Shown in pieces: positions 16,164 through 25,171 of a stretch of DNA of 64,000 nucleotides. Made by a program: the position numbers and the translations under genes. Within the stretch, counting starts at the first letter, position 1; each line of letters opens with the position of its first letter. Under the pieces are notes generated by a model. The model did no database searches and was not told the DNA's origin. It saw only the letters and a list, made by a program, of their open reading frames with translations. This stretch comes from Amycolatopsis nigrescens CSC17Ta-90 (GTDB lineage Bacteria; Actinomycetota; Actinomycetes; Mycobacteriales; Pseudonocardiaceae): positions 6,014,157-6,078,156 of the forward strand of contig NZ_ARVW01000001.1 of the NCBI RefSeq assembly GCF_000384315.1, given 5' to 3'.

Positions 16164-17363
16164 ATGCTGCTCGGCACCCGCGCGTCCGAGCGCACCGGCG
16201 GACGGCTGATCCCGTTGCTGCTGGCCGGTTTCAGCCTGGTCGTGGTGGCGGTCAACCTGCGCCCGGCGATCACCGCGGTCTCCCCGCTGCTCGGCCAGCT
16301 GCAGGCGGAGACCGGGTTGTCCAGCTCGGCCGCCGGGCTGCTCACCTCGCTCCCGCTGTTCTGCTGCGTGCTGTTCGCCTCGTTCGCGCCGCGGCTCGGC
16401 CGCCGGATCGGCCTCGCCACCGCGATCGCCGGCGTGCTCGTGCTGCTCGTCGCGGGTCTCGTGCTGCGGCTCGTCCCTTCGATGCTGGGCCTGTTCGGCG
16501 GCACCGTGCTGATCGGCATCGCCGTGGCCGGTGGCAACGTGCTGGTGCCGGCGCTGATCAAACGCGACCACCCGCACCGGCTCGGCCTGATGACCGGGCT
16601 CTACACGATGAGCCTCAACATCGGCCCGGCCGCGGCGGCCGGCCTGACCGTGCCGCTGCAGCAGGCCACCGGGCTCGGCTGGCGCGGCACCCTCGCGCTG
16701 TGGGCGGTGCCGGTCGTGTTCGCGCTGGTGGTCTGGGCGCCGCGACTGCGCGGTGACCGGCGCGGCGGCGGTGGCGGCCCGGCGAACGTGCTCGGCATCT
16801 GGCGGCAGCCGCTGGCCTGGTCGGTGACCGTGTTCTTCGGCGTGCTGACGCTGTTCTTCTACACCACGTCCGCCTGGCTGCCGAAGCTGTTCGTCGACAA
16901 CGGGATGACCCCGGCGCGAGCCGGCGCGATGCTGTCCGTGGTCAGCCTGGTCGCCATCCCGTTCGCCCTGCTCGCCCCGATTCTCGGCGCGCGCACCCGC
17001 GACCAGGTCTGGCTGACCACGCTCGGTGCGGCGCTGCTCGCCGGCGGCCTGCTCGGGGTGCTGCTCGCGCCGGCGCAGGGCACCGTGCTGTGGATGGTGC
17101 TGCTCGGCGTCGGCCAGGGCGTTGCCACCGGCACCTGCTTCTCGCTCATCCTGCTCCGGTCACCGGACCCCCACCGCGCCGCGCAGCTCGGCGGCATGAC
17201 CCAGACCGTCGGCTACACCCTGTCGACCACGGGCCCGCTGGGCGCTGGCGTCCTGCACGACCTCACCGGTTCCTGGGCCGCGCCGGTCGGCATGCTGCTG
17301 GTGCTCGTGCTCGTTCAACTGCTCGCCGGCCTGCACGCCGGCCGCGACAAGCTGCTCGAGTGA
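16164..17363 (+). CDS. CynX/NimT-family MFS transporter
   Basis: A 399-residue, 12-helix MFS protein. The region VVVAVNLRPAITAVSPLLG at the first periplasmic loop is the hallmark of the CynX/NimT (cyanate/2-nitroimidazole) family. ATG 16164 follows a TGGAGGA site. It is divergent from the CGNR regulator. Family members carry small anionic or nitroaromatic compounds, often outward; the substrate is not determinable here. Confidence 0.87.
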   Translation: MLLGTRASERTGGRLIPLLLAGFSLVVVAVNLRPAITAVSPLLGQLQAETGLSSSAAGLLTSLPLFCCVLFASFAPRLGRRIGLATAIAGVLVLLVAGLVLRLVPSMLGLFGGTVLIGIAVAGGNVLVPALIKRDHPHRLGLMTGLYTMSLNIGPAAAAGLTVPLQQATGLGWRGTLALWAVPVVFALVVWAPRLRGDRRGGGGGPANVLGIWRQPLAWSVTVFFGVLTLFFYTTSAWLPKLFVDNGMTPARAGAMLSVVSLVAIPFALLAPILGARTRDQVWLTTLGAALLAGGLLGVLLAPAQGTVLWMVLLGVGQGVATGTCFSLILLRSPDPHRAAQLGGMTQTVGYTLSTTGPLGAGVLHDLTGSWAAPVGMLLVLVLVQLLAGLHAGRDKLLE

Positions 17364-17368
17364 CCGGG

Positions 17369-17503
17369 TCAGAGGTGGTCGAAGACGTCGCCGCTGACGC
17401 CCGCGATCCGGCCGCCTCCGCGGTACTGCGAGCTGTGCGCGGCGAGCGAGGCGCGTTTCCGGCTGGCGACCGGATGGGCGTGGAACGCGAGCAGCGTGGC
17501 CAC
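17369..17503 (-). pseudogene. Remnant of a PIG-L/LmbE deacetylase with internal deletion
   Basis: A 44-codon frame from GTG 17503. The first ten residues (VATLLAFHAHP) match the start of PIG-L N-acetylglucosaminyl deacetylases, which continue with a metal-binding HPDD motif. Here the second half instead resembles the far C-terminal part of the same family (RKRASLAAHSSQYR followed by a short tail). About 200 residues, including the metal site, appear to have been deleted in frame. It lies five bases after the PPOX gene on the same strand. It is unlikely to be functional. Confidence 0.5.
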
Positions 17504-17508
17504 CCCGG

Positions 17509-17904
17509 CTAGCCGGCCAGTTCGATCGCGACGCCGACGGTGCGGTCCTTGGGCCCGCGCAGCCGGCTGAAGAACATGGTCACCTGGCCGACGATGCCGT
17601 ACTTCCTGGCCACCGCGCGGCGAACCCGCTCGCTGCCTTCGTCGTCGAGCAGCCGGGCCTTTCCGTTGACCACCGGCCCGTGCGTGCTCTTGCCGCGCAG
17701 ATCGCAGGCCTGGACGGTGACGTCGCCGTTGTTCCGGATGCGCTTGACCTTGCCCGCCTTGCGTTCGCTCCACAGCACCAGCTCGCCGTTGTCACCGGCG
17801 ATCCAGACCGGGGTGGGGACCGGGTCACCCGACTTGCGGAAGGTGGTGACCACCACGTACTTCTCGGCCGACAGCCGTTCGAACTCCGATAACTCCTCTG
17901 CCAT
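17509..17904 (-). CDS. PPOX-class, probably F420-dependent, split-barrel oxidoreductase
   Basis: A 131-residue split-barrel flavin/deazaflavin protein: YVVVTTFRKSGDPVPTPVW and GELVLWSERKAGKVKRIRNN match the actinobacterial PPOX-class F420-dependent group, which also has a TVQAC strand and a C-terminal VGVAIEL. Such enzymes reduce diverse unsaturated or heme-derived substrates with F420H2. ATG 17904 gives the normal length. The gene is followed by the PIG-L remnant. Actual cofactor use is inferred from family membership. Confidence 0.83.
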   Translation of the reverse strand: MAEELSEFERLSAEKYVVVTTFRKSGDPVPTPVWIAGDNGELVLWSERKAGKVKRIRNNGDVTVQACDLRGKSTHGPVVNGKARLLDDEGSERVRRAVARKYGIVGQVTMFFSRLRGPKDRTVGVAIELAG

Positions 17905-17921
17905 GGTGCCAAGCTAGCCGG

Positions 17922-18665
17922 TCACGGTGTCCGGCGGCGCAGGGTGGCGGCACCGAGGATCAGCGCGAGCAGGGCGCAGCCGGTGACGATCAGCAGGTTG
18001 CGCACCACCGTCCCGTCCATAGTGGACGACGACGTGACGTGGCGGAGCGCGTCCACCGCATAGGACAACGGCATCACGTCGGACAGCCAGTTCAGCAGCC
18101 GTCCCATCTCCTCGCGCGGCATGAACAGCCCGCACAGCAGCACCTGGGGCAGCACGAACACCGGCATGAACTGGATGGCCTGGAACTCGGTGCGGGCGAA
18201 GGCGCTGACGAACAGGCCCAGCGCCATGCCGAGCAGGGCGTCCAGCACCGCGATCAGCAGCAGCATCCAGAGCGACCCGGCGATCTCCAGGCCGAGCCAG
18301 GCCACCGAGACCCCGGCCGCCACGGCCACCTGCACCACCGCGATCGCGCCGAACGCGAGCGCGTAGCCGCAGAGCAGGTCGAACCGGCCGATGGGCATCG
18401 TCATCAGCCGTTCCAGGGTGGCCGAGGTGCGTTCGCGCAGGGTGGTCACCGAGGCGATCAGGAACATGATCAGGAACGGGAAGACGCCGAGCAGTGCGGG
18501 TGCGCTGCGGCTGAACAGCTGCTCGGAGTTGAACACGTAGCGCAGCAGCACCATCAGCAGGGACGGCACCAGGACGAGCATGACCACGGTGCGCGGGTCG
18601 TGCCGGAGCTGGGTGAGGATGCGCCTGGCGGTGGCTGTGGTGGACATGGTGATCGAGAAGCTCAT
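17922..18665 (-). CDS. ABC-2 type exporter permease
   Basis: A 247-residue protein with six predicted helices of the ABC2_membrane type. It begins with a cytoplasmic stretch (ARRILTQLRHDPRTVVMLVLVPSL in pattern) and contains LRERTSATLERLMTMPIGR, the coupling region typical of DrrB/NodJ-like permeases. It forms an exporter with the ATPase encoded upstream; the two genes overlap by four bases. Drug or lipid export is the usual role. The C-terminus ends in basic residues. Confidence 0.88.
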   Translation of the reverse strand: MSFSITMSTTATARRILTQLRHDPRTVVMLVLVPSLLMVLLRYVFNSEQLFSRSAPALLGVFPFLIMFLIASVTTLRERTSATLERLMTMPIGRFDLLCGYALAFGAIAVVQVAVAAGVSVAWLGLEIAGSLWMLLLIAVLDALLGMALGLFVSAFARTEFQAIQFMPVFVLPQVLLCGLFMPREEMGRLLNWLSDVMPLSYAVDALRHVTSSSTMDGTVVRNLLIVTGCALLALILGAATLRRRTP

Positions 18666-19387
18666 GCGTGACTCGCCTCCGCGGCTCGGACCAGCTTGAG
18701 AAAGGCCTGTTCCAGATCGGCGGTGCCGGTGGACTCCCGGAGCCGCTGCGGGGTGTCGTCGGCGAGCAGGCTGCCGTCGCGCATCAGCAGCAGCCGGTCG
18801 CAGCGCGCGGCCTCGTCCATCACGTGGCTGGACACCAGCAGGGTCGCGCCGTCCGCCGCGAGCCTGCCGAACAGGTCCCAGAGCTCGTCGCGCAGCAGCG
18901 GGTCGAGGCCGACCGTCGGTTCGTCCAGCACCAGCAGCTCCGGCTTGCCGAGCAGCGCGACGGCGAGGTTGGCCCGTCCGCGCTGGCCGCCGGAGAGGTC
19001 GCCGACGAGCTGGTTCGCGTGATCGTCCAGGCCGACCGCGCCGATCACCCGCCGCACGTCGGACGCGGGCGCGCGCAGGATGTCCGCGAAGTAGCGAAGC
19101 GCCTCGGCCACGGTCAGATCGGCGTAGATCGCCGGGTTCTGGGTGGCGTAGCCGATCTTCCGGCGCAGCGCCGGGCTCCCGGCCGGCTGCCCGAGCACGG
19201 TGACCTGGCCGCCCGCGACCAGCTGCACGCCCACGATCGAGCGCATCAGCGTGGTCTTGCCGCAGCCGCTCGGCCCGAGCAGGCCGGTGATCACCCCGCG
19301 CGGCACTTCGAACCGGAGGTCGCGGACGACCTCGCGGCCTCCTCGCCGGACCCGGAGCCCGTCCACCAGTACGGCAGAATTAGTCAT
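18662..19387 (-). CDS. ABC exporter ATP-binding subunit (DrrA-like)
   Basis: A 241-residue ATPase: Walker A GPSGCGKTT (about residue 38), a Q-loop region IGYATQNPAIYADLT, signature LSGGQRGRANLA, Walker B ELLVLDEPTVGLDP and the H-loop SSHVMDE. The overall form is of the DrrA/CcmA exporter class. It precedes its permease with an ATGA overlap. A DMT-family gene ends 33 bases upstream on the same strand and may be cotranscribed. Confidence 0.92.
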   Translation of the reverse strand: MTNSAVLVDGLRVRRGGREVVRDLRFEVPRGVITGLLGPSGCGKTTLMRSIVGVQLVAGGQVTVLGQPAGSPALRRKIGYATQNPAIYADLTVAEALRYFADILRAPASDVRRVIGAVGLDDHANQLVGDLSGGQRGRANLAVALLGKPELLVLDEPTVGLDPLLRDELWDLFGRLAADGATLLVSSHVMDEAARCDRLLLMRDGSLLADDTPQRLRESTGTADLEQAFLKLVRAAEASHA

Positions 19388-19420
19388 GCGTTTAATTCTG
19401 CGCCCGATGAACTCTTCCCG

Positions 19421-20245
19421 TCAAGCCGGGACCTCGCCGAAGCGGGACAGGGCGAGGGCGGCGGTGACGGCGAGCAGGAAGCCGAGTACCGCGACGGCCG
19501 CGAAACCGGGCCGGGTGCTGTCGCCGAGTACGAACACGCCGATCGCCGAGGGCACCACGGTCTCGCCCACCACCATCACCGCGGTGGCCGCGGTGACCCC
19601 GCCGCGTTGCAGCGCGGAGGCGTAGAACAGCATCGCCAGCACCCCGGCCAGCGCGACCGCATAGGTTGCCGGGTCGGTCAGCAGCTCGGTGAGGCCGAAG
19701 CCGGGCAGCACCCGGCCGGACACCGCGACCAGTCCGAAGCACAGCCCTGCGATCAGGCCGAGCGCTGGGGTGCGCACCCGCGGCGATGCCCGCCCGGCCA
19801 GCATCCCGGCGGCGCCGAGCAGCACCGCGATGATCGGCAGCGCGACGTGGAAACCGGTGCCCACCGGGCTGGAGCCCTCACTCTGCGCGGACGCGCCGAG
19901 CAGGGCGAGCCCGGCGCAGACCACGGCGACCGCGGCCCACTCCCGCCGGCTCAGCCGCACGCCGAGCACCATCGTCGAGATCGCGGTCACCGCCAGGCTG
20001 GCGGCCAGCGCGGCCTGCACCACGAACAGCGGGAGCACCCGCAGCGCGGCCAGCTGGGCCACGAAACCGAGCAGGTCGAGGCCGAGCCCGAGCAGGTACT
20101 TCCACTGTTTCAGCACGCGGATCAGCAACCGGGGGTCCACCCCGTACGAACCGTCCTCGGCCGCGCGGGCCGCGATCGCCTGCAGCACCGAGGCGACGCC
20201 GTACGCGACGGCCGCGGTCAGCGCGCAGACCAGTCCCCACCACAT
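19421..20245 (-). CDS. DMT/EamA-family transporter
   Basis: A 274-residue protein with about nine to ten hydrophobic helices and the internal duplication typical of EamA-like carriers. The region FVVQAALAASLAVTAIST and the loop RLSRREWAAV before VCAGLALLG are typical of actinobacterial drug/metabolite carriers. ATG 20245 starts MWWGLVCALTAAVAYG, directly a membrane helix. It lies upstream of the ABC exporter genes on the same strand. Substrate unknown. Confidence 0.78.
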   Translation of the reverse strand: MWWGLVCALTAAVAYGVASVLQAIAARAAEDGSYGVDPRLLIRVLKQWKYLLGLGLDLLGFVAQLAALRVLPLFVVQAALAASLAVTAISTMVLGVRLSRREWAAVAVVCAGLALLGASAQSEGSSPVGTGFHVALPIIAVLLGAAGMLAGRASPRVRTPALGLIAGLCFGLVAVSGRVLPGFGLTELLTDPATYAVALAGVLAMLFYASALQRGGVTAATAVMVVGETVVPSAIGVFVLGDSTRPGFAAVAVLGFLLAVTAALALSRFGEVPA

Positions 20246-20354
20246 ACCGGCGAGCGTAGGTTCTCCGAAGCCGGCTGCCCGATCGGGCGGTGTTGACCGG
20301 ACTGTCGGCTGCTGCCGTTGCCGTTCCCGGTTCGAGCGGATCAGACTCGGTCAG

Positions 20355-21413
20355 GTGACTGGGCCAGGGGATCGGTTGCTGCGCGAGCTGCCCGCGGCGG
20401 CCGGGCAGGGTCTCAGCGCGGAGGAGCTGGGAGAGCTGGTGTCGCGAGCCATCGCGCCGGTGGTGGCGCACGATGGCGTGCGGCTGGACGGCACCAATCC
20501 GACGCTGGGCACCGGCCCGGGGGCGTTCGGATTCTGGTACGGGTACGAACCCAGCCTCAGCCGGGCGTTGCAGCACAGCTACCACGCGGGTGACGATCCG
20601 TGCCTGGCCGAAGACCTGGCACGGCGGCCGGTACCGGTGGGGGTGATCGGGACGGGCGGTGGTGACCGGCGACGCGACAAGCTGACCCGGCGTTTGCTCA
20701 CAGACCATGGAGCCGGCTGCGAGTTGCGGTTGCTGTTGCGGGATGCCCGTGGCGTGTGGGGAATGCTCGGGCTGTTGCGGGCGCAGGGCGACAGGCCGTT
20801 CGACGCGGGCGACGCGCATCGGGTGGCGAGCCTCGGGCCGTCCCTGATAGCCGCGCTGCGCGGGTATGTCACCGCGGGTCCGCTGGCACCGGTCATCCAG
20901 GCGCTGCCGGCGGGCGTGCTCCTGCTCGGCCCTGATCTCGAGGTCAGCGCGGTCACCCCGCAGGCACTCAGGTGGGAAGAACAACTGCGGGGCCGCGAAA
21001 ACTGTCCGGGCTGGGCCCGCGAAGCGTTCTTTGTCGAGCTGGCCCTGCGAACTCGCATCCATGCCCGCGATCCGCGCACCCGGCCCCCGGTGGTCTACGG
21101 ACCCGCCGTGAACTACGGCCGGTGGATGGCCTTCCACGGACAGGTGTTCGACAACGACGACGGCACCGGTGGCGTGGCGATCGTCATCGAGGCCGCCACC
21201 GGCACCCGGTTGCTGCCCGCGTTCTGCGACTGGTACGCCATCACCACCCGCGAACGCCAGATCATCACCGAGCTCCTCGATGGTGCAGCGGCAAAGCGGA
21301 TCGCCCGCCGGCTCGACCTGTCGCTGCACACGGTCAACGACCACCTCAAGAAGATCTTCCGCAAGACCGGTGCCAGCGGCCGCGACGAACTCGTCGCCGC
21401 GATCACCGGCTGA
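20355..21413 (+). CDS. LuxR-type regulator with N-terminal sensory region
   Basis: A 352-residue protein. The C-terminal 60 residues form a LuxR/GerE helix-turn-helix (TTRERQIITELLDG, then AAKRIARRLDLSLHTVNDHL and KKIFRKTGASGRDEL). The first 290 residues resemble a GAF/PAS-like sensor seen in actinobacterial orphan LuxR proteins. GTG 20355 is chosen; it lies seven bases after CAGACT and has no clear ribosome site, and no ATG is available. It is convergent with the ATP-grasp operon and the nearest regulator to the HemB/HemC-like cluster, so it is a candidate controller, but no direct evidence shows this. Confidence 0.8.
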   Translation: MTGPGDRLLRELPAAAGQGLSAEELGELVSRAIAPVVAHDGVRLDGTNPTLGTGPGAFGFWYGYEPSLSRALQHSYHAGDDPCLAEDLARRPVPVGVIGTGGGDRRRDKLTRRLLTDHGAGCELRLLLRDARGVWGMLGLLRAQGDRPFDAGDAHRVASLGPSLIAALRGYVTAGPLAPVIQALPAGVLLLGPDLEVSAVTPQALRWEEQLRGRENCPGWAREAFFVELALRTRIHARDPRTRPPVVYGPAVNYGRWMAFHGQVFDNDDGTGGVAIVIEAATGTRLLPAFCDWYAITTRERQIITELLDGAAAKRIARRLDLSLHTVNDHLKKIFRKTGASGRDELVAAITG

Positions 21414-21428
21414 AACCCGAGCCGAGGC

Positions 21429-22571
21429 TCAGCGGGCGCGGGCGCGGATCCGTTCGCCGGTTTCACGGAGCGCGTCGCGGTCCGGGCCGGCCAGTACGAC
21501 GCTCGCCCATCGCGGGTCGTAGCCGCCGCGGGAGTCGTGGGTGGCGGAGCGGTTGGCGAAGATCCGGCTGACGTCGTGGAAGACCACTTCCGGGTAGTCG
21601 GCCAGCCAGCCCGGGTCGGCGAGCGCGGCCCGGTCGCTGTCGTAGGGGGTGAAGTGAATGGTTCTGGCGAACGGGTTCGTGACCGGATGGGCGGACGCGC
21701 GCAGCCCGGTCGTCGACACCTCGGCGAGCGCCAGCTCGCACTGGTCCCAGCCGGTGGTGAGCTGGGTGAGGTACGGAACCCGGTCGCTCGCGGGCCGGGT
21801 GTGCGTCTCGATCAACATCGGTTCGCCGTGGTGCAGCGCGATTTCGGTGTGCGTGGCCGCGTGGCGCACGCCCAGTGCTGCCAGGCAGGCCGCGGCGTAG
21901 TCGGTGATCAGCCGGGCGGTCGCCGGATCGACGTCGGCCGGGGTTTCGTGTTCGTGCACGATGAAGTGCGGCGGGCCGGATACCACCTTGCCGGTGATGG
22001 CGAGCGCCCGGTGGCCCTCCGCGCCGGCCAGACCCTCCACTGTGTACTGAGGACCTTCCAGGTGGGACTCCCACATCATGGTCCGCCCGGGTGGGATCAC
22101 CTTCAGCTCCGTCGCGGCCGCGACGAGCCGCACACCGGAACTGGCCGTGCCGTCGACCGGCTTCACCACCAGCGGGTAGTGCTCCGGCTTGGGTTCGTCG
22201 TGGCCGACCATGCCGAACGCGGGCTGGGCCAGCCCGGCCCGGCCGAGCGCCTTGCGCATCAGGTACTTGTTCTTGGTGCGCAGCACGGCGTCGACCGGCG
22301 TGCCCGGCAGGCCGCACACCGACGCGACCAGTGCCGCCGACGTGACGCCGAACTCGACGAAGGAGACCACGCCGTCGTAGCGGTCCAGGTCCGGCAGTTC
22401 GAGCACCGACTCGGGCGCGGACACGTAGGGCAGCCAGTGCACCCGCCTCGGCATCACCTCCGGCGCGCGCAGGGTCTCCACCGGGTCGTAGACCACGTCG
22501 TACTCGATGCCGAGCCGTCCGACGGCACGGGAAAACGTCGGTGGGCGGGACCCCACGATCAGCACCGTCAT
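21429..22571 (-). CDS. ATP-grasp carboxylate-amine ligase
   Basis: A 380-residue ATP-grasp enzyme. An N-terminal pre-ATP-grasp region (MTVLIVGSRPPTFSRAV) is followed by the ATP lid (about residues 125-185: VVKPVDGTASSGVRLV) and the metal-binding face (THTEIAL...GEPMLIETHTRPASD, about 245-270). Such enzymes join a carboxylate to an amine through an acyl phosphate; peptide ligases such as BacD belong here. Its ATG overlaps the stop of the DUF1611 gene, and it is the last gene of the MFS-DUF1611-ligase operon. Next to HemC-like and HemB-like genes, it may tailor a carboxylated precursor or product. Substrates are not predictable. Confidence 0.85.
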   Translation of the reverse strand: MTVLIVGSRPPTFSRAVGRLGIEYDVVYDPVETLRAPEVMPRRVHWLPYVSAPESVLELPDLDRYDGVVSFVEFGVTSAALVASVCGLPGTPVDAVLRTKNKYLMRKALGRAGLAQPAFGMVGHDEPKPEHYPLVVKPVDGTASSGVRLVAAATELKVIPPGRTMMWESHLEGPQYTVEGLAGAEGHRALAITGKVVSGPPHFIVHEHETPADVDPATARLITDYAAACLAALGVRHAATHTEIALHHGEPMLIETHTRPASDRVPYLTQLTTGWDQCELALAEVSTTGLRASAHPVTNPFARTIHFTPYDSDRAALADPGWLADYPEVVFHDVSRIFANRSATHDSRGGYDPRWASVVLAGPDRDALRETGERIRARAR

Positions 22572-23635
22572 CGGTCACCTCTCCGGTTGTCGCGGTGTGC
22601 CAGCAATGCCGCCAGCAGTGGTTCCGGGCCGAACCGGATCACGTCCGTGGTCGGCAGCCCGGTCTCTTCGGTCACCTGGCGCACGGCCGCCGCCGCATCG
22701 CGGTCGGACATGCCCAGCGTGCGCAGCGACACCCCGACGACGGCGCAGTCACCGTCCGGGCGCACCAGGTTCACCATCTCCTCGTTCGCCGCGATGAGCC
22801 TTGGCAGGTCCGGCAGCCGGCAGTCGGGGCGTTCCTCGATGCTGGTGGCGCCCGCCGCGTGGCACATGATCATCGCGTCCGGCAGCGCGCCGTGCATGAT
22901 CCCGACGGTGACCGCCGCGTATGCCGGGTGGTTGAGCGCGCCCTGCCCCTCGACGAACGTCCAGTCGAACCGCTCGGCCAGCTCGACCACGTGCTCCTGC
23001 ACCGCTCCGGCGAGGAAGTCGCTCACGATCCCGTCGGCGGGCAGGCCGCCGCCGGCGATCATCATGCCGGTCTGCCCGGTGGCCAGGAACGTGCTGCTCA
23101 GCCCGGCCTGGCGGGCCGCGCGGTCCAGCTCCAGCATGGTCGTCATCTTGCCGACGGTGCCGTCGGAGCCGACGGCCAGCACGGTGCTGTTGCCCTGCCT
23201 GCGCTCGACGTGCGCGGCGACCCTGCGGTCCTCCGGTGGGGTGCGCAGGTCGTGCAGCCGGACGCCGTGCCGGCGGGCCGCGGTGGCGATCTCGGGATCC
23301 TGCGACAGCCGGAAGTGCAGGCCGCTGAGGATGTCAAGGCCGGACTCGATGGCCAGCAGGATCTGAGCGCGAAAGTCCGGTTTGAGCTGGTCGCTCGCCG
23401 GTGAGACGCCGATGGCCAGCGTGTCCGGGCGCGCGGTCAGCGACTCCGGCACGTCGCGGAACACCGGGATGCCGTGCCCGACGTCCTGCCCCAGCGCGGT
23501 CGCGACGTCCATCCCGCTCCGGGTGCTGTCGATGGAGCCCACGATCTCCGGCTCCCGGTAGCGGATCAGCCCCACCGCCGTCTTCCCGCGCATCGGCGTC
23601 AGGTTCCGCTCGGCCAGGACCACGATGCGCGCCAT
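22568..23635 (-). CDS. DUF1611 P-loop protein
   Basis: A 355-residue protein with an N-terminal Rossmann-like part (MARIVVLAERNLTPMRGKTA) and a C-terminal P-loop domain with VGSDGTVGKMTT (about residue 155-166), FLATGQTGMMIAGGG and FVEGQGALNHPAYAAVTVGI. This is the DUF1611/DgcN family, linked in some bacteria to D-glutamate or N-acyl amino-acid metabolism; a kinase- or ligase-like ATP use is suggested by the fold. It is coupled to the MFS gene before it and to the ATP-grasp gene after it (ATGA overlaps at both ends). The frame is open upstream through the MFS gene, but ATG 23635 is the natural start. Confidence 0.85.
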   Translation of the reverse strand: MARIVVLAERNLTPMRGKTAVGLIRYREPEIVGSIDSTRSGMDVATALGQDVGHGIPVFRDVPESLTARPDTLAIGVSPASDQLKPDFRAQILLAIESGLDILSGLHFRLSQDPEIATAARRHGVRLHDLRTPPEDRRVAAHVERRQGNSTVLAVGSDGTVGKMTTMLELDRAARQAGLSSTFLATGQTGMMIAGGGLPADGIVSDFLAGAVQEHVVELAERFDWTFVEGQGALNHPAYAAVTVGIMHGALPDAMIMCHAAGATSIEERPDCRLPDLPRLIAANEEMVNLVRPDGDCAVVGVSLRTLGMSDRDAAAAVRQVTEETGLPTTDVIRFGPEPLLAALLAHRDNRRGDR

Positions 23636-24882
23636 CAAGTCTCCTCGTCCCGTCCGGCGCCCGTCCGCCGCGCCCACCCTACCGTGATCGTCGTTGCCGC
23701 CCCGACCAGCACAAACGCCGCCGCACCGAGGTACCACCCGGCGGTGCCGCCGGACGCGAGGAGCGCCGCGAGCGCGGGACCGCAGACCGCCCCGATCGAC
23801 GTGCCGAGGGAGAAGGTGGCCTGGTACTGACCGTGCCGCTGCTCCTTGGTCAGCGCGAAGGCGAACGCCCAGCCGGCGGCCGAGGTCCACATCTCGCCGA
23901 CGGTGAAGACCACCGTGCCGGCCAGGAGCAGCAGCACCGCCGGCTCCGCCGGGCCGGTCGCGGCGAACCCGAACAGCAGGCAGGAGCCGCCGAGCGCGAC
24001 GCTGCCGCGCAGGTTCAGCCCGGTGGCCCGCCGGGTGGTGTCCGCTCGCCGCGCCGCGCGCACCTGGAGCAGCACCACCATCGCGGTGTTGAGCAGCAAC
24101 GTGATCGACACCAGTTGCTGGGGCGCCTCGGTCCGCGTCGTGATCCACAGCGGCAGGGCGACGGTCAGCACGCTGTAGCGGATCGCGGTGAGCCCGCACA
24201 GCAGCGACATCGCGGTGAACGGGACGTCGCGCAGGGCGGCCAGCGGACCGGCCGGACGCTCCGGCCTGCTGTCCGTGCCGACGTTCGCCGTGCACCAGGC
24301 GCTGATCGCGACACAGCCGGCGCCGACGACGAGCGCGACCTGGTAGGCGGCCGGCACATCGAGGTGCAGCGGCACGATCGCGATCAGCGCGCCGACCGAC
24401 AGGCCCACGTTGCGCACCGACCGCTGGTAGGCCTTGAACCGGGTGCGGTCACCGCTGACCAGCAGGCCGCCGATCAACGCGCTCTGCGCGATGCCCACCC
24501 CGACTATCGAACCGCTCACCAGCCCGACCGCCACGCAGTAGGCCGGGAAGGACCACACGAACGCGTAGCCCGCGACCCCCAGCGTGGCGAGCGCGGCGAA
24601 GCCGATCGACGTACGGCGGGCGCCGAAGTGATCGACGAGCCAGCCCGCGGGAACGGGCGTCAGCAGCCCGAGCACGGCGCCGACGGACATGCCGACACCG
24701 ATCTTGGCGGCGTCGAAGCCGAGCCAGCGCACCGCGAAGATCATGCCGCAGGACAGGAACACCCCATGGCCGACGAAGCAGGTCAGTGCGGCCGCGGCGA
24801 GCGAGCGCTCGGCGCCCGTGCGGGGGAGCAGGCGCGCCAGCCGGGTGGCCGGCTCGGCGGCGGGCATCATGGCGTCCCCCAT
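23635..24882 (-). CDS. MFS transporter of the HemB/HemC-like cluster
   Basis: A 415-residue, 12-helix MFS protein starting near ATG 24882 (a second ATG pair at 24870/24867 is also possible). GWLVDHFGARRTS after helix 2 is the MFS motif A. It is the first gene of an operon with DUF1611 and ATP-grasp, linked by an ATGA overlap. A 24-bp element, almost identical to one before the hemB-like gene, lies 98 bp upstream. The likely role is export of the pathway product or import of its precursor; direction cannot be read. Confidence 0.83.
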   Translation of the reverse strand: MGDAMMPAAEPATRLARLLPRTGAERSLAAAALTCFVGHGVFLSCGMIFAVRWLGFDAAKIGVGMSVGAVLGLLTPVPAGWLVDHFGARRTSIGFAALATLGVAGYAFVWSFPAYCVAVGLVSGSIVGVGIAQSALIGGLLVSGDRTRFKAYQRSVRNVGLSVGALIAIVPLHLDVPAAYQVALVVGAGCVAISAWCTANVGTDSRPERPAGPLAALRDVPFTAMSLLCGLTAIRYSVLTVALPLWITTRTEAPQQLVSITLLLNTAMVVLLQVRAARRADTTRRATGLNLRGSVALGGSCLLFGFAATGPAEPAVLLLLAGTVVFTVGEMWTSAAGWAFAFALTKEQRHGQYQATFSLGTSIGAVCGPALAALLASGGTAGWYLGAAAFVLVGAATTITVGWARRTGAGRDEET

Positions 24883-24979
24883 TTCCCGGATTCATGGTGC
24901 CGCGGCCGAGGATTGTACCCAACTCTCTGGTGTCGTAAGTGAGTTAATCCAGTCGCGGTAAGCGGGATTGGGTAGCGAG

Positions 24980-25003
24980 GATATGTTCTTTCTCTTTTCT
25001 GTC
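24980..25003 (-). promoter_or_regulatory. Shared 24-bp upstream element, copy 1 (MFS operon)
   Basis: Read on the minus strand: heptamers GACAGAA and GAAAGAA spaced by 4 bp, then CATATC. Twenty-one of 24 positions match the copy at 27063-27086 in front of the hemB-like gene, in the same orientation to its gene. The 11-bp heptamer period resembles SARP-type activator sites; TATCCT beginning within the last part could be a -10. Confidence 0.65.
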
Positions 25004-25171
25004 TCGGCGGAAGGGCGCCTGCGGCCTGCCTGCAGGCCACGAATGGTTCTCGCTCGACTACGCTGAGTCGTTACGAGGCCTTGTGGCCGCTTGACCAGGC
25101 GACTTCGGTGCGTGAGGGAAGGGCTCCCCCTCGTTCGCCCGACCGGACCAGCCGTTGGGTACCATCTCGTT

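Noticed and set aside
23636..24295. Upstream extension of the DUF1611 frame
   Set aside because: It is an Arg/Gly/His-rich shadow of the MFS gene; the true ATG at 23635 has an ATGA overlap.
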